From CAYLOP01 sp964385305 (lineage in GTDB: Bacteria; Chloroflexota; Anaerolineae; Anaerolineales; E44-bin32): a stretch of DNA of 21,597 nucleotides. The notes beneath the pieces are model-generated. The model searched no databases. It was not told the DNA's origin and saw only the letters and a list, made by a program, of their open reading frames with translations. Positions 20,865-21,597 of this stretch are shown here, piece by piece. The DNA is taken from positions 1 to 21,597 of the forward strand of contig CAYLOP010000038.1 of the NCBI GenBank assembly GCA_964385305.1, written 5' to 3'. Each line of letters starts with the position of its first letter. The first letter of the stretch is position 1. A program made the translations under genes and the position numbers.

Positions 20865-21356
20865 ATGAGCAGGTTAAAAGCGTTGGTCGTGTATGATTCT
20901 GAGTTCGGCAACACAGAGAAGATCAGCCTGGCGATGCGCGACGCGCTTGCTCCCAAGATGGATGTCGAAGCGCTGCGTGTGGATGCGGTGCAACCGGAAA
21001 GATGGGCGGGGATCGGATTGTTGATCGTCGGATCCCCTACCCAACGCTTTAGCCCAACACCCGCTACGACCAAGTTCCTCAAAAGCATTCCAGCGCGTGC
21101 GCTCAAGGGCGTAAGGGTCGCCGCGTTTGATACACGCTTCACAGAGCAGGAGATCAACAAGATCCGCATCCTGGCGTTCTTTGTGGGTATCTTTGGCTAT
21201 GCCGCCAAGTCCATCGCAGACTTGCTTGTGAGAAAGGGTGGCGAATTGGTGATGCCTCCGGAAGGATTCTATGTTGCCGAAACCGAGGGACCTTTGCTTG
21301 ATGGGGAACTCGAACGCGCCGCAGATTGGGCAATGCAAGTCTTGACTGCAAGCTGA
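20865..21356 (+). CDS. flavodoxin family protein
   Basis: This 163-residue protein has the flavodoxin FMN phosphate-binding loop near the start (VVYDSEFGNTEKISLAM), then GLLIVGSPTQRFSPTPATTKFL, corresponding to the isoalloxazine-side loops, and VRVAAFDTRF. The fold should shuttle single electrons in the cytoplasm. A hydrophobic stretch (RILAFFVGIFGYAAKSIADLL) lies in the fourth strand/helix region and is somewhat unusual for the family. The ATG at 20865 has AAGGAGG five bases upstream; a GTG at 20844 is in frame but the added residues do not look like the family. A redox partner cannot be named. Confidence 0.9.
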   Translation: MSRLKALVVYDSEFGNTEKISLAMRDALAPKMDVEALRVDAVQPERWAGIGLLIVGSPTQRFSPTPATTKFLKSIPARALKGVRVAAFDTRFTEQEINKIRILAFFVGIFGYAAKSIADLLVRKGGELVMPPEGFYVAETEGPLLDGELERAADWAMQVLTAS

Positions 21357-21542
21357 TTGCCCGACTGACTCCTACGACGTCCACCTACGAGAGACGCTGG
21401 CGACTGCGCCTACGGCATACGCTGCGCTAAAGTTGCGGCTGCGCACGCAAAGTCTACCTACGCAGACTGGCGTAATAGCAAGAAACGAATGCAAGCCGGA
21501 GCGGAGCGAGGCTCAACGCAGGTCGTACAACCGTTCAGCAGT
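21357..21542. other. gene-free region with short repeats and small hairpins
   Basis: No gene is seen. CCTACG occurs four times within 92 bases (21371, 21384, 21409 and 21457). Two hairpins follow: TTGCG/CGCAA (21433-21450) and AGTCT/AGACT (21451-21468), directly adjacent. They may act as the flavodoxin terminator or belong to a small dispersed repeat. Confidence 0.35.
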
Positions 21543-21571
21543 TTGACCTTTTGGCGCTAATCCTCTAGACT
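21543..21571 (+). promoter_or_regulatory. promoter of the gene starting at the window end
   Basis: TTGACC (21543-21548) and TAGACT (21566-21571) are separated by exactly 17 nt. The ATG follows six bases after the -10 box, so the transcript should be leaderless. No Shine-Dalgarno sequence is present, in agreement. Confidence 0.65.
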
Positions 21572-21577
21572 GGATTC

Positions 21578-21597
21578 ATGCTCGCCAAAGTCCACGC
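21578..21597 (+). CDS. start of a probable YifB/ComM Mg-chelatase-like protein (partial)
   Basis: Only six full codons are inside the window: MLAKVH. YifB/ComM-family AAA+ proteins commonly begin MLAKV, followed by a short strand and a conserved VIGLDG region. A six-residue match is thin evidence, but the match is at the exact N-terminus and a good promoter lies immediately upstream. The gene continues beyond the end of the window. Confidence 0.45.

Noticed and set aside
20827..20868. 13-codon frame overlapping the flavodoxin start (TGA overlapping ATG)
   Set aside because: It has no ribosome-binding site of its own, and its sequence is mostly the Shine-Dalgarno region of the flavodoxin gene.
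1..21597. CRISPR array, insertion sequence or prophage
   Set aside because: No regularly spaced direct repeats, transposase, integrase or phage structural gene was seen. The DnaC/DnaD pair is chromosomal in context with dnaB.

Overview
The window looks like a chromosomal piece of a bacterium, most likely a member of the Chloroflexota (Anaerolineae-like). This is an inference from the gene families together: a DnaD-type primosome protein beside a DnaC-like loader and DnaB, a fused ADP-forming acyl-CoA synthetase, a bifunctional-nuclease (DUF151) protein, a Pro-rich lipoprotein with a beta-propeller and a MTH1187 protein. No rRNA or other phylogenetic anchor is present.

Region 1 (about 190-3735, + strand) is a bacterial microcompartment (BMC) operon. 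It encodes one hexameric shell protein (BMC-H), three different pentameric vertex proteins (BMC-P), one PduT-like tandem-domain trimer (BMC-T) and a CoA-acylating aldehyde dehydrogenase with an N-terminal helix of the encapsulation-peptide type. The genes overlap or nearly touch, except for a 197-nt gap with a strong hairpin after BMC-H. No signature enzyme that makes the aldehyde is visible. It may lie upstream of the window.

Region 2 (3755-9205, - strand) holds triosephosphate isomerase, a tRNA-Glu(UUC) with its own promoter and terminator, and a replication-initiation cluster: a nuclease-family protein, dnaB, a dnaD-like gene and a dnaC-like gene. The dnaC-like product is unusual in carrying two complete AAA+ modules in tandem.

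Region 3 (9361-16541) has a fused ADP-forming acyl-CoA synthetase on the + strand. Facing it is a four-gene - strand operon: two multi-pass membrane proteins with SPFH/Band-7-like domains, then a PfkB kinase (probably PsuK) and pseudouridine-5'-phosphate glycosidase (PsuG).

Region 4 (16750-end, + strand) holds a Roadblock/LC7 protein, an AidB-like acyl-CoA dehydrogenase, a propeller lipoprotein, a MTH1187-family thiamine-binding-type protein, a flavodoxin, and the first codons of what looks like a YifB/ComM-type protein.

A possible metabolic thread, which is inference, is that the compartment turns an aldehyde into acyl-CoA, the ADP-forming synthetase recovers ATP from acyl-CoA, and triosephosphate isomerase takes up a triose phosphate from an aldolase-type signature reaction. 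PsuK/PsuG supply ribose-5-phosphate nearby. Several promoters in the window share a TTGnCC-like -35 and a TAGAAT-like -10 at 17-18 nt, and two of them imply leaderless or nearly leaderless transcripts.
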